A stretch of 45,349 bases of DNA from Candidatus Coprenecus stercoripullorum (GTDB taxonomy: Bacteria; Bacteroidota; Bacteroidia; Bacteroidales; UBA932), in NCBI GenBank assembly GCA_018715745.1, contig DVLA01000095.1, positions 1 to 45,349 of the forward strand, written 5' to 3'. The notes beneath the pieces are model-generated. The model was not told the DNA's origin and ran no database searches. It saw only the letters and a program-made list of their open reading frames with translations. Both the position numbers and the translations under genes were made by a program. Each line of letters opens with the position of its first letter. Position 1 is the stretch's first letter. This document shows, piece by piece, positions 1 to 8,908 of the stretch.

Positions 1-17
1 ATGTGTATAAGAGACAG
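1..17 (+). other. Residual Nextera/Tn5 mosaic-end adapter sequence (artefact)
   Basis: ATGTGTATAAGAGACAG equals the last 17 nt of the 19-nt transposase mosaic end AGATGTGTATAAGAGACAG, and it sits exactly at the window edge. Confidence 0.97.
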
Positions 18-19
18 GC

Positions 20-253
20 CTGGCGGGAACGAGTTTCAGCGATGAAGACATAATTACGCTCGACAGCAGCGGCGACAGCCAGGCAGACGATATCATGCTG
101 GACATTCCGGGAGGAATGCCCGATCTGAAGATAAGGAACTTCAATCCGGAAAACCTCACCGTATACCTGCCGGGCAAAAGTATAACGGACTACGAGAGCC
201 AGACGGCCCTGGAAAGGCTGGAAAATGCCAGAAACGGCAGCGTCAGTCAATAA
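20..253 (+). CDS. C-terminal fragment of an unidentified protein (5' truncated)
   Basis: Open frame from base 20 to TAA 251-253: [77 protein letters not shown]. Tail overlaps the queA stop (convergent). Confidence 0.6.
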   Translation: MAGTSFSDEDIITLDSSGDSQADDIMLDIPGGMPDLKIRNFNPENLTVYLPGKSITDYESQTALERLENARNGSVSQ

Positions 254-1295
254 TCAGCATCGCATCCCCGTAGGTACCGAAACGGTAGCCCTCCTTTATG
301 GCCGTCCTGTAGGCCTTCATGACATTCTCGTATCCGCCGAAAGCGGCCGCCGACATCAGCATGGTAGAATTCGGAAGATGGAAATTGGTCACCATAGCAT
401 CGGGTATCGAGAATGTATAGGGAGGGAATATGAACTTGTTCGTCCACCCGTCGAAAGGCTTCACCTGCATTGTGGTGGTAACCGGAGTCTCCAGGGCCCT
501 TACGACCGTAACCCCGACTGCAAACACCTTATGTCCTTCCGACTTTGCCCTGTTTATGCGGTCCGCCGTCTCCTCGCTTATCGTAACACGCTCGGAGTCT
601 ATCTTGTGTTTGGAAAGATCCTCGACATCCACAGTACGGAAATGGCCCAGCCCCATCTGCAAAGTAATGAACACCGGATCCACTCCCTTTATCTCCATTC
701 TCTTGAAAATCTCCCTGCTGAAATGCAGTCCGGCCGCAGGTGAGGCTACCGCACCCTCCTTGGATGCATAGATTGTCTGGAAACGCTCGGTATCCACAGG
801 CTCGGCGCAAGGCCTTATCCATTTGGGGACAGGCATCTCGCCGATAGCATAAAGCGTCTTTTTGAACTCTTCGTAAGGCCCGTCATACAGGAAGCGCAGG
901 GTACGGCCGCGCGAAGTCGTATTGTCTATGACCTCGGCAACCAGAGAATCGTTTTCCCCGAAATACAGCTTGTTGCCTATCCTTATCTTTCTGGCCGGAT
1001 CTACAAGCACATCCCAAAGCCTCTGGTCCTTGTTGAGTTCCCGAAGCAGAAACACTTCTATTTCCGCACCTGTCTTCTCCTTGTTGCCTCTGAGCCTTGC
1101 CGGAAAAACCTTGGTATCGTTGAATACGAACACGTCGTTTTCATCGCAATAGCCCAGAATATCCTTAAAAATCCTATGTTCAATATCCCCCGTATTCTTA
1201 TGCAGGACCATAAGCCTCGACTCGTCCCTGTACTCGGCAGGGTACTTGGCGATACACTCCTCGGGGAGGGTAAAACTGAATTGTGAGAGTTTCAT
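243..1295 (-). CDS. queA: S-adenosylmethionine:tRNA ribosyltransferase-isomerase
   Basis: 350 aa; typical QueA N-terminus ([22 protein letters not shown]), [11 protein letters not shown] and [14 protein letters not shown]-terminus. Confidence 0.96.
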   Translation of the reverse strand: MKLSQFSFTLPEECIAKYPAEYRDESRLMVLHKNTGDIEHRIFKDILGYCDENDVFVFNDTKVFPARLRGNKEKTGAEIEVFLLRELNKDQRLWDVLVDPARKIRIGNKLYFGENDSLVAEVIDNTTSRGRTLRFLYDGPYEEFKKTLYAIGEMPVPKWIRPCAEPVDTERFQTIYASKEGAVASPAAGLHFSREIFKRMEIKGVDPVFITLQMGLGHFRTVDVEDLSKHKIDSERVTISEETADRINRAKSEGHKVFAVGVTVVRALETPVTTTMQVKPFDGWTNKFIFPPYTFSIPDAMVTNFHLPNSTMLMSAAAFGGYENVMKAYRTAIKEGYRFGTYGDAMLIID

Positions 1296-1329
1296 ATCAA
1301 ATTATATACGCCGGATTTTGAAAAAAGTT

Positions 1330-2076
1330 TCATCCTAACAGTCCGACCGCATCTTCCATAGTAAGGCAGTCCTCGGCCCTGAAGTCTCCGGAAGCCGTCC
1401 GCCTCAGTTCCGAAAGGTAGGCCCCGCTGCCGAGAGCAAGGCCGAGATCACGGGCAAAAGCCCTTATATACGTACCCTTGCTGCATTCTATCCTTACGGA
1501 GAGGACGGGCGGTGCATAATCTATAAAGTGTGTACCGTATATCGTTATTGCAGATGCCTTCAAGTCTACCGGCTGGCCGGCGCGGGCCATCTCGTAGGCC
1601 CTCATTCCATCCACATACTTCGCCGAATATACCGGAGGATACTGCATCTGCTCCCCTTCCATCCCCCTGAGGGCCGACTTTATATCCGCGACGGTTATAT
1701 GCCCGTACGGGTAGGTAGCGTCTATCTCCTTCTCCATATCGAACGTAGGAGTAGTAGCCCCGAATGTAATTCCGGCCAGATACTCCTTGCGTCCGGCCTG
1801 AAGGTCCTGTGCCGATTTGGTCGCCCTGCCTATACACAGTACAAGGACTCCGGTAGCAAGCGGATCCAGGGTACCGGCATGGCCCACCTTTACATTCTTC
1901 AGCCTGAAGCGTTTCTGAAGCCCGAATTTGATTTTCCGGACAGCATCGGCCGAAGTCCATCCCTTAGGCTTGTCTATCAGAAGTACGGCATTTTCGGGCA
2001 GGTTCTCCGGAATCTGTCCGGAAAGGGTCAGGAACCTCCTGTCTACAATGAGCGGTCCGGCTGTCGTCATCTGCAC
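1330..2076 (-). CDS. truB: tRNA pseudouridine(55) synthase TruB
   Basis: LLIDKPKGWTSADAVRKIK and the catalytic motif GHAGTLDPLATGVLVLCIGRATK. Confidence 0.96.
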   Translation of the reverse strand: MQMTTAGPLIVDRRFLTLSGQIPENLPENAVLLIDKPKGWTSADAVRKIKFGLQKRFRLKNVKVGHAGTLDPLATGVLVLCIGRATKSAQDLQAGRKEYLAGITFGATTPTFDMEKEIDATYPYGHITVADIKSALRGMEGEQMQYPPVYSAKYVDGMRAYEMARAGQPVDLKASAITIYGTHFIDYAPPVLSVRIECSKGTYIRAFARDLGLALGSGAYLSELRRTASGDFRAEDCLTMEDAVGLLG

Positions 2077-2495
2077 GGAATCTTCTGTATCCTTCTCAAG
2101 TGCCTTCCCCCCTCAAACCCGGTAGAAAGGAAAACAGAGACTATGGCCATGGCCTGCTCCAATGTTATAAAACGCGCCGGAAGTGCAAGTACGTTTGCAT
2201 CGTTGTGCCTCCTGGCCAAAGAGGCGATTTCCTCATTCCAGCACAATGCGGCCCTAATACCGCTGTGTTTGTTGAGAGTCATGCTTATACCGTTCCCGGT
2301 ACCGCAGAGGGCTATTCCCTTCTCTGTTTCCCCGTTCTCGATACTCGCCGCCAACGGGTGCGCCACATCTGGATAATCCATGCTCTCGGGTGAGTCCGTA
2401 CCGAAATCCCTGACGGCATAACCGGAGCGGAGAAGAAAATCCTTCAGCTGTTCCTTCATTTCGTAGCCGGCATGATCGGATGCTATACCTATCAT
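2067..2495 (-). CDS. rpiB: Ribose-5-phosphate isomerase B
   Basis: MIGIASDHAGYEMKEQL, DFGTDSPESMDYPDVAHPLA, GTGNGISMTLNK, HNDANVLALPAR. Confidence 0.94.
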   Translation of the reverse strand: MIGIASDHAGYEMKEQLKDFLLRSGYAVRDFGTDSPESMDYPDVAHPLAASIENGETEKGIALCGTGNGISMTLNKHSGIRAALCWNEEIASLARRHNDANVLALPARFITLEQAMAIVSVFLSTGFEGGRHLRRIQKIPCR

Positions 2496-2545
2496 AATAT
2501 CAAAATATTGAATCCCTAAAAAGCTGCAAAATTAGGAATTTTCGC

Positions 2546-2553
2546 TATATTTG
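2546..2553 (+). promoter_or_regulatory. Putative Bacteroidota -7 element of the galE promoter
   Basis: TATATTTG matches TAnnTTTG about 18 nt upstream of the galE ATG; the -33 match is weak. Confidence 0.5.
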
Positions 2554-2570
2554 CAGATATTTTTCCGAAA

Positions 2571-3608
2571 ATGGGCACAAAAGGCAGGATTTTAGTTACG
2601 GGCGCTACCGGATATATCGGTTCCCATACAACGGTGGAACTCGTAAACGCCGGGTACGAAGTCATAGGCATAGACAACTTTTCCAATTCTTCCCCGTCCA
2701 TGCTCGAAGGCATGGAAAAAATCACAGGGCGCAAAATCCCGTTTATCAGGACGGACTGCTGTGACAAGGCAGGTATGGAGGAAGTCTTCAGAAAATATCC
2801 GGACATACGCGCAAGCATACACTTCGCCGCCTGCAAGGCTGTCGGAGAAAGCGTCAGGGAACCTGTAAAATATTTCAGGAACAACATAGTCTCCCTGCTG
2901 AACCTCCTGGACCTGTCTATGAAAGGAGAAGGAAAAGGCATAGTGTTTTCTTCCTCATGCACGGTTTACGGAGAGCCCGACCCGGAAAACCTGCCCATAA
3001 AGGAGACTGCCCCCGTCAAGCCGGCAGTCTCCCCGTACGGCAGGACAAAACAGATGAACGAGGAAATCCTTATGGACTGCGTGCGGGCCTGCCCCTCCTT
3101 GAAAGTAATCTCACTCAGATACTTCAATCCGATAGGCGCGCACCCGTCGGCCCTTATAGGCGAAATGCCGAACGGCGAGCCGCAAAATCTCGTTCCGTAC
3201 ATTACCCAGACAGCGGCCGGATTAAGAAAGGAGCTCCGTATCTGGGGCAACGATTACGACACGCCTGACGGGACATGCATCAGGGACTACATCTACGTAT
3301 GCGACCTGGCAAAGGCGCATGTGGCAGCCGTTGGCCGGCTTCTTGACGGCAGGCAGGAAAACAGGTTCGACATATTCAACCTCGGTACGGGCAAAGGCCT
3401 GTCCGTACTGGAACTTGTACAGAATTTCATCCGGGCTACCGGGGCGGATGTCCCCTACCGTTTCGCCGGGCGGCGCGAAGGGGATATTGTAAAAGTCTGG
3501 GCGGATCCAGGCAAGGCCAACAGCATATTGGGATGGAAAGCCGACACGCCGATAGACGAGGTACTGCTTTCCGCATGGAACTGGGAGAAAAAAGTCAGAG
3601 GCATCTGA
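2571..3608 (+). CDS. galE: UDP-glucose 4-epimerase
   Basis: NAD-binding GATGYIGSHTTVEL, SSSCTVYG, YGRTK and SLRYFNPIGAHPSALIGE. Confidence 0.96.
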   Translation: MGTKGRILVTGATGYIGSHTTVELVNAGYEVIGIDNFSNSSPSMLEGMEKITGRKIPFIRTDCCDKAGMEEVFRKYPDIRASIHFAACKAVGESVREPVKYFRNNIVSLLNLLDLSMKGEGKGIVFSSSCTVYGEPDPENLPIKETAPVKPAVSPYGRTKQMNEEILMDCVRACPSLKVISLRYFNPIGAHPSALIGEMPNGEPQNLVPYITQTAAGLRKELRIWGNDYDTPDGTCIRDYIYVCDLAKAHVAAVGRLLDGRQENRFDIFNLGTGKGLSVLELVQNFIRATGADVPYRFAGRREGDIVKVWADPGKANSILGWKADTPIDEVLLSAWNWEKKVRGI

Positions 3609-3625
3609 AACGGCAAAGGACAGGA

Positions 3626-4795
3626 ATGGACAAAAAGGCCAAGAAATATATAGAAGAGATCCTGCTTAAAGAAGACGAGCGGTACTGCCTCATATCGTTA
3701 GGATTCTTCAGGGACATCGATACCGAAGCCGAGTTCATCCTGAACAGTGTGGGCGGCGTGCAGCCGGAGGGCGATTTCCTGCATTGGAAAAGAAGACTGC
3801 TGCGGGAATATTACAGGCTGAGGGATTTCAGCACGTTCTGCCGCAGGAACATTTCGAATGCGTTTTTCGAAAAAATGGTAAGGAGACTCATACTGGGCCG
3901 CCTTGACCGCATGAGAATGCACAACGGCAGGACAGAGGCCGACAGATATCTTGCCCCCGACAACGACACGGTATCCTATTCGATGAGTCCCGAGACTTTT
4001 GAAGGGCTGTACGCCATATATTTCTCCAACCTGGGCAGCTTCAGCTGCACGGAAGACCTGTACAATACATGCGCCGGAATAGTTTCTGCACATTTCCCGA
4101 CAGACGACGCCCAAATCGTAAGCTGCCTTGAGGAAAACAACAGTTTTTATTGGGAAAAGCTCTACAGGAAACTGCGTCCGATTACGGCAGGGTTCTGTTA
4201 TCAGATGACGGGCATTTCGGGTGACAACAATATCCACGACATATGGAGCGACACATGCTGCACCCTAAATGCTTCCATAACCGGCGGAAAACTCGAAAAG
4301 CCGGTAACGCCCAAAGCCATACTGTCGTATGCCGCCGGCATTATAAAGAACAAGAACAGGGAAGTCCTGCGCAACCGGCAGAAAAGCCCGTATGACATAG
4401 AAGATATCAAGTACAGGCTCACGGATGAAGCCGATGAAAACTTTTTCGACAGCCCCATGGCCGTTCCCGGAAATTTTCCGTCACAATCCGGGGATATTTC
4501 CACTAATATTGACTTTGCGGACGAGGACACCAGGAGGCGGTATATGGTTGTCGTCCTGTATAACGAAGACCATCCATGGCATGCAAGACTTGTAGAGGGG
4601 ATGGAAGACAGGGTACAAAGACTGTTCGAGCACTATATCGACGGACTTTCGTACGAAGACATAGTACGCAGGCACTATGGAGAACTTCCCCCGTCGGAAG
4701 GCGCGAAGGCGGCGGCAAAGGTCAGGCAGGAAATCAAAAGGCTTAAGGACAGACTTATAGAAAGATTTGACAAAATAGTGAAAGAATACAGATGA
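3626..4795 (+). CDS. Divergent ECF-like sigma factor with a long (~170 aa) N-terminal extension
   Basis: Region-2-like segment IHDIWSDTCCTLNAS...AILSYAAGIIKNKNREVLRNR and region-4-like C-terminus RLFEHYIDGLSYEDIVRRHYG...AAAKVRQEIKRLKDRLIERF. The start is placed at internal ATG 3626; the longer ORF start overlaps galE. An anti-sigma-like gene follows with ATGA overlap. Confidence 0.65.
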   Translation: MDKKAKKYIEEILLKEDERYCLISLGFFRDIDTEAEFILNSVGGVQPEGDFLHWKRRLLREYYRLRDFSTFCRRNISNAFFEKMVRRLILGRLDRMRMHNGRTEADRYLAPDNDTVSYSMSPETFEGLYAIYFSNLGSFSCTEDLYNTCAGIVSAHFPTDDAQIVSCLEENNSFYWEKLYRKLRPITAGFCYQMTGISGDNNIHDIWSDTCCTLNASITGGKLEKPVTPKAILSYAAGIIKNKNREVLRNRQKSPYDIEDIKYRLTDEADENFFDSPMAVPGNFPSQSGDISTNIDFADEDTRRRYMVVVLYNEDHPWHARLVEGMEDRVQRLFEHYIDGLSYEDIVRRHYGELPPSEGAKAAAKVRQEIKRLKDRLIERFDKIVKEYR

Positions 4796-5220
4796 TGATG
4801 GGCGGGAAACATGTAGATATGAATACCTTGACGGACTATCTGCTCGACAGGCTCTCTCCTGAAGAAGAGGCAGCCGTACAGGAACACCTGTGCGAATGCC
4901 CGGAATGCGGCAAAAAAGTCAAGGATATCCGCAACCTGCGGAAAGCTTTCCAAGAGCCTTCATCAGTGCCGGCTGCAAGCAGCCTGTTCACAAGGGTAAT
5001 CCGCTCATCCTGGACAAAAGCCGCTGCAGCAATAGCCATCATTGCCGGCGGCAGCATCCTTTTCATAAATTACCGCCACCATGCAGACCCGCTCATGCAG
5101 CAGGAAATCCTGAACGGGCGGCAGGAGGACCCGACTTTCGCAATAGACACTTTCGACAGGGAAGATTCAATCTATTATATGGAAAAATATCCCGACGCCA
5201 GGTTGGGAGAGCCGCTGTAA
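4792..5220 (+). CDS. Zinc-finger anti-sigma factor-like single-pass membrane protein
   Basis: N-terminal ZAS/zf-HC2-like LLDRLSPEEEAAVQEHLCECPECGKKV (H-x3-C-x2-C), one hydrophobic segment AAAAIAIIAGGSILFI, short C-terminal tail; ATGA coupling with the upstream sigma-like gene. Confidence 0.8.
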   Translation: MMMGGKHVDMNTLTDYLLDRLSPEEEAAVQEHLCECPECGKKVKDIRNLRKAFQEPSSVPAASSLFTRVIRSSWTKAAAAIAIIAGGSILFINYRHHADPLMQQEILNGRQEDPTFAIDTFDREDSIYYMEKYPDARLGEPL

Positions 5221-5242
5221 ACGAACCGATGCCATAACAGCC

Positions 5243-5285
5243 AGACCGCACCGGGGTTCTGAATGATACAACCCCGGTGCGGTCT
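5243..5285. terminator. Perfect 16-bp stem-loop in a convergent intergenic gap, probable bidirectional terminator
   Basis: AGACCGCACCGGGGTT-11 nt-AACCCCGGTGCGGTCT; flanking T tracts are weak. Confidence 0.75.
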
Positions 5286-5314
5286 GATGCTTTTGTCCCG
5301 AAAGAGTCAGGCTT

Positions 5315-7012
5315 CTACCTGAAATCGGCCAGGTCCTCTTCCCTGGAATTGAGGATATACTCGTACCTTTCCTGATTCCATGCCCTTGACCTGGCGGTGA
5401 ATATTCTTGCCGAGGCCGCGAAAGAAACGTCACGACGGGCATCAAGTACAAGCAGATAGGACATGATGATATGTCCGGCCATTTCCACAAGCCTTCTTGC
5501 ATGGAAATCCATAAAGTCGTCACTGCGCCCGTGAACAAGCGCGCATGCCTGTTCGTACTGGTCCGTCATCTTCACAAGGGTCTCCTTCAGGGCGGCGAAC
5601 TCCTCTCCGACTTCTTCCGTCTGATATTCGCGTATCTGTGCAAGATATGCCCCGTTTGTGACGTAACGTATCGCCGCTACCGTCTGCAACTGCGAAGTAC
5701 CCTCATATATGGTGGTAATTCTCGCATCCCTGTATATCCTCTCGACAGGATATTCTTTCATAAAGCCTGAACCGCCGTGAATCTGAAGCGCGTCATAGGC
5801 ATTCTGGTTGCAGTATTCGCTCGCCATCATCTTGAGGACGGGTGTATACATGTCGGCCAGTTTCTGATACTTCTTGAATTCCTGGCGTTCTTCCGGCGTA
5901 AGTTTCCGGCTTTGCGAAATAAAACCGTATGCCTTGTACATGTCTACAAAACGGGTGGTTTCGTAAAGAATGGCGCGGGAAGCCTGCAGCTTGGCCTTAA
6001 TAAGCCCGAGCATCTCGTATACTGCAGGGAATTCTATGATGGCCTTTCCGAACTGCCTGCGTTCCCGGGCATATTTGAGGGCCTCGCGATAGGCTGCCTC
6101 GGAGATGCCGACCGCCTGGGCGCCTACCCCGAGCCTTGCCCCGTTCATCAGGGACATGACATATTTGATAAGCCCCATACGCCTGTCGCCTATAAGTTTG
6201 GCAGGTGCGTTCCTGAATACCAGCTCGCAGGTGGGAGATCCCTTTATGCCGAGTTTGTTTTCTATGCGGCGCACCGTCACCCCGCCCCATTTCCTGTCAT
6301 GGACAAAGTAGGACAGGCCGCGGGCATCGGTCGTACCTTCCTCGGAACGGGCAAGGACGAGTTTGATCTGCGCATTTCCGTTGGTTATGAAACGCTTCAC
6401 CCCGTTAAGCAGCCACATGCCCGTAGTCTCGTCCCATTCCGCCTTCAGCATTACCGACTGAAGGTCGGAGCCTGCATCCGGCTCCGTAAGGTCCATCGAA
6501 CACGTATCCCCGGCATTGATGCGCGGAAGGAATTCCTGCCTGATCTCTTCCGAGGCGAACTCATAGATAGTCTCCGCACAATCCTGAAGCCCCCATATAT
6601 TCGAGAAACCGGCATCGGCCCGGGCCACGAGCTCGGCAGCCATGACATAAGGCACCATTGCGAAGTTAAGCCCGCCGTATTCCCTCGGCAGTGACATTCC
6701 GTAAAGGCCGGCCTGGACAAGAACCCTCTGGTTTTCGGCCGTACCGGCCGCATAGGTGACATCTCCGTCCGCACAGACAGGCCCGTCATGATCTACCTGC
6801 TCGGCATTGGCATCCAGCACATCGGCGCAGATCCCGCCCATGACCTCCATTACCTTGTCATAGGAATCCAGGGCGTCATCGGCGTCGGACGGAGCATAGT
6901 CGAACTTCCCTTTATCCTTAAAACCCTGCTCTTTAAGTTCAACTATTCTCTTCATCAAAGGATGGGAGAAAAAGAACTTCAAATCGCTGTTGTCTGTATA
7001 GAAATTTGCCAT
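5315..7012 (-). CDS. Acyl-CoA dehydrogenase (long form, 565 aa)
   Basis: SMDLTEPDAGSDL, NGNAQIKLVLARSEE, YARERRQFGKAI, IHGGSGFMKEYPVERIYRDARITTIYEGTSQLQ plus a C-terminal extension; adjacent to etfA/etfB. Confidence 0.94.
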   Translation of the reverse strand: MANFYTDNSDLKFFFSHPLMKRIVELKEQGFKDKGKFDYAPSDADDALDSYDKVMEVMGGICADVLDANAEQVDHDGPVCADGDVTYAAGTAENQRVLVQAGLYGMSLPREYGGLNFAMVPYVMAAELVARADAGFSNIWGLQDCAETIYEFASEEIRQEFLPRINAGDTCSMDLTEPDAGSDLQSVMLKAEWDETTGMWLLNGVKRFITNGNAQIKLVLARSEEGTTDARGLSYFVHDRKWGGVTVRRIENKLGIKGSPTCELVFRNAPAKLIGDRRMGLIKYVMSLMNGARLGVGAQAVGISEAAYREALKYARERRQFGKAIIEFPAVYEMLGLIKAKLQASRAILYETTRFVDMYKAYGFISQSRKLTPEERQEFKKYQKLADMYTPVLKMMASEYCNQNAYDALQIHGGSGFMKEYPVERIYRDARITTIYEGTSQLQTVAAIRYVTNGAYLAQIREYQTEEVGEEFAALKETLVKMTDQYEQACALVHGRSDDFMDFHARRLVEMAGHIIMSYLLVLDARRDVSFAASARIFTARSRAWNQERYEYILNSREEDLADFR

Positions 7013-7014
7013 AA

Positions 7015-8028
7015 TTATTTGCTGTTTTGTTTATAAGACTTGATTATCTTGGGTATGACCTCATTAAGGTCTCCAACGATGGCATAGTCCGCTATCTTGT
7101 GTATTGGTGCGTCTGGATCGCTGTTGATGGATATTATCATGGATGACTGATCCATACCGGCAGTATGCTGTATCTGGCCTGATATACCGCAAGAGATAAA
7201 CAGCTTGGGTCTTACAGTCACGCCTGTCTGCCCTATCTGGCGGGCATGGTCGGCAAATCCTGCATCCACTGCGGCGCGGGATGCACCCACTTCCGCCCCG
7301 AGAGTCTTTGCAAGGTCGAATATCAGCTGGAAATTCTCCCTGCTGCCTACCCCGAATCCACCCGCAACGATAATCTGGGCGCCCTTGATATCTATCTTCC
7401 TCTCTTCTATCTCCCGTTCCACGATTTCGACTGCAAGGTCGGTATCTTTGATAAAAGCATCGGCGTCCACGGGAGAGACCTTGCCGTCAACAGGGGTCGC
7501 AAGAGGGGATTTCTTCATGACACCCTCCCTTACCGTCGCCATCTGCGGACGGTGTTCGGGATTGACAATAGTCGCAATAATATTCCCGCCGAAAGCCGGA
7601 CGTATCTGATAAAGAAGATTCGTATACTCCTTTTCCTTATCCTTGTGGTCCCCTATTTCAAGGGAGGTGCAGTCGGCCGTCAGCCCGCTGTGCAGCGCGC
7701 TCGACACTCTCGGGGCCAGATCGCGCCCTACGGAAGTTGCGCCGAACAGCGCTATCTGGGGCTGCTCCTTCCTGAACACCCCTATGGTAATGGAAGCATA
7801 GGGCAATGTCCTGTAGAACTCTAAACGGGGGTCATCGGCGACATGCACCACTGATGCCCCGTATCCGTACAATACCGGTGCCAGGGCACTGACCTTATAT
7901 CCTATAAGCAGGGCCTCCACGGAGCAGGAAAGCGTCCCGGCCAGATCCCTCGCCTTTGTCATTAGTTCCAGGCTGACATCGCACAGCCTGCCGTTGTCCG
8001 TTTCGCAATATACTATAATGCCATTCAT
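7015..8028 (-). CDS. etfA: Electron transfer flavoprotein alpha subunit
   Basis: C-terminal FAD-binding signature ISCGISGQIQHTAGMDQSSMIISINSDPDAPIHKIADYAIVGDLNEVIP. Confidence 0.95.
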   Translation of the reverse strand: MNGIIVYCETDNGRLCDVSLELMTKARDLAGTLSCSVEALLIGYKVSALAPVLYGYGASVVHVADDPRLEFYRTLPYASITIGVFRKEQPQIALFGATSVGRDLAPRVSSALHSGLTADCTSLEIGDHKDKEKEYTNLLYQIRPAFGGNIIATIVNPEHRPQMATVREGVMKKSPLATPVDGKVSPVDADAFIKDTDLAVEIVEREIEERKIDIKGAQIIVAGGFGVGSRENFQLIFDLAKTLGAEVGASRAAVDAGFADHARQIGQTGVTVRPKLFISCGISGQIQHTAGMDQSSMIISINSDPDAPIHKIADYAIVGDLNEVIPKIIKSYKQNSK

Positions 8029-8041
8029 ATTCCTGTCTCCT

Positions 8042-8902
8042 TTAACCTATTGTATGACTTGATATTAACTCCTTCACAAGAGAATCGATGTCGGCGTCGG
8101 AAGATGTAAGGCGCCTAGACTCCTTGGCCGAAAGTATGATATTCTCTATCTTCTTTACCTTTGTAGGAGAGCCGGACATACCGTAGCTCTTCTCGTCTCC
8201 GCCTATCTGGTCATAACCCCATTCGGGGATTACATAACATCCGTCGGACGGACGGGGCGCTTCCTGAAGTTCGCTTGCAGTGGCCGCCCTTTTATACTTC
8301 ATCAGCTGCTTGGCATGACGCGGCCTGCAGGCCGGGGCCGAAGATGTCACGGTCACCAAAACAGGGAGCGGGCAGACAACTGTCTCCACACCCCTTTCAA
8401 GCCTGCGGCGCACCTTGACACGCCCATTCTCCACCTGAAGGATATCTTCGGCATAAGTAATCTGGGGCATGCCGAGCTTCTCGGCGACCTGAGGCCCCAC
8501 CTGAGCCGTATCGCCGTCTATGGCCTGACGGCCGGCGATTATCATATCCGGCGCCATTTTCCTTATGGCCTGGGACAGCGCATAGGAAGTGGCAAGCGTA
8601 TCCGCACCGGCAAATTTCCTGTCGGTAAGCAGCACGCCCCCGTCAGCACCGCGGAAAAGGCCTTCCCTGACAATATCAGCCGCCCTTGACGGGCCCATAG
8701 TAAGAAGCAGGACTTCCGCACCTGTCCTGTCCTTGATTCGCAAGGCCTGTTCCAGGGCGTTCATATCCTCCGGATTAAATATGGCAGGTAAAGCTGAACG
8801 GTTTACTGTACCGTCCTCTTTCATCGCGTCTTTCCCGACATTCCGGGTGTCCGGCACCTGCTTGGCCAAGACTACTATTTTCATTTTTCCACTCATATTC
8901 AT
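8042..8902 (-). CDS. etfB: Electron transfer flavoprotein beta subunit
   Basis: VVLAKQVPDTRNV, NPEDMNALEQALRIKD, GRQAIDGDTAQVGPQVAEKLGMPQITY. The start may be the internal M of MKIVVLAKQ. Confidence 0.95.
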   Translation of the reverse strand: MNMSGKMKIVVLAKQVPDTRNVGKDAMKEDGTVNRSALPAIFNPEDMNALEQALRIKDRTGAEVLLLTMGPSRAADIVREGLFRGADGGVLLTDRKFAGADTLATSYALSQAIRKMAPDMIIAGRQAIDGDTAQVGPQVAEKLGMPQITYAEDILQVENGRVKVRRRLERGVETVVCPLPVLVTVTSSAPACRPRHAKQLMKYKRAATASELQEAPRPSDGCYVIPEWGYDQIGGDEKSYGMSGSPTKVKKIENIILSAKESRRLTSSDADIDSLVKELISSHTIG

Positions 8903-8908
8903 ACTGAT

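Noticed and set aside
225-743. 172-aa plus-strand ORF antisense to queA
   Set aside because: Lies inside the clear queA gene on the other strand; His/Arg-rich composition typical of an antisense shadow ORF.
2527-2553. Second interlocked divergent promoter between rpiB and galE
   Set aside because: Both -7 matches exist (CAAAATTA and TATATTTG), but neither strand has a convincing -33 at 19-21 bp, so not claimed beyond the galE -7 site.
5777-6694. 305-aa plus-strand ORF antisense to acyl-CoA dehydrogenase
   Set aside because: Opposite strand encodes a well-conserved enzyme with all family motifs; the antisense translation has no recognisable domain.
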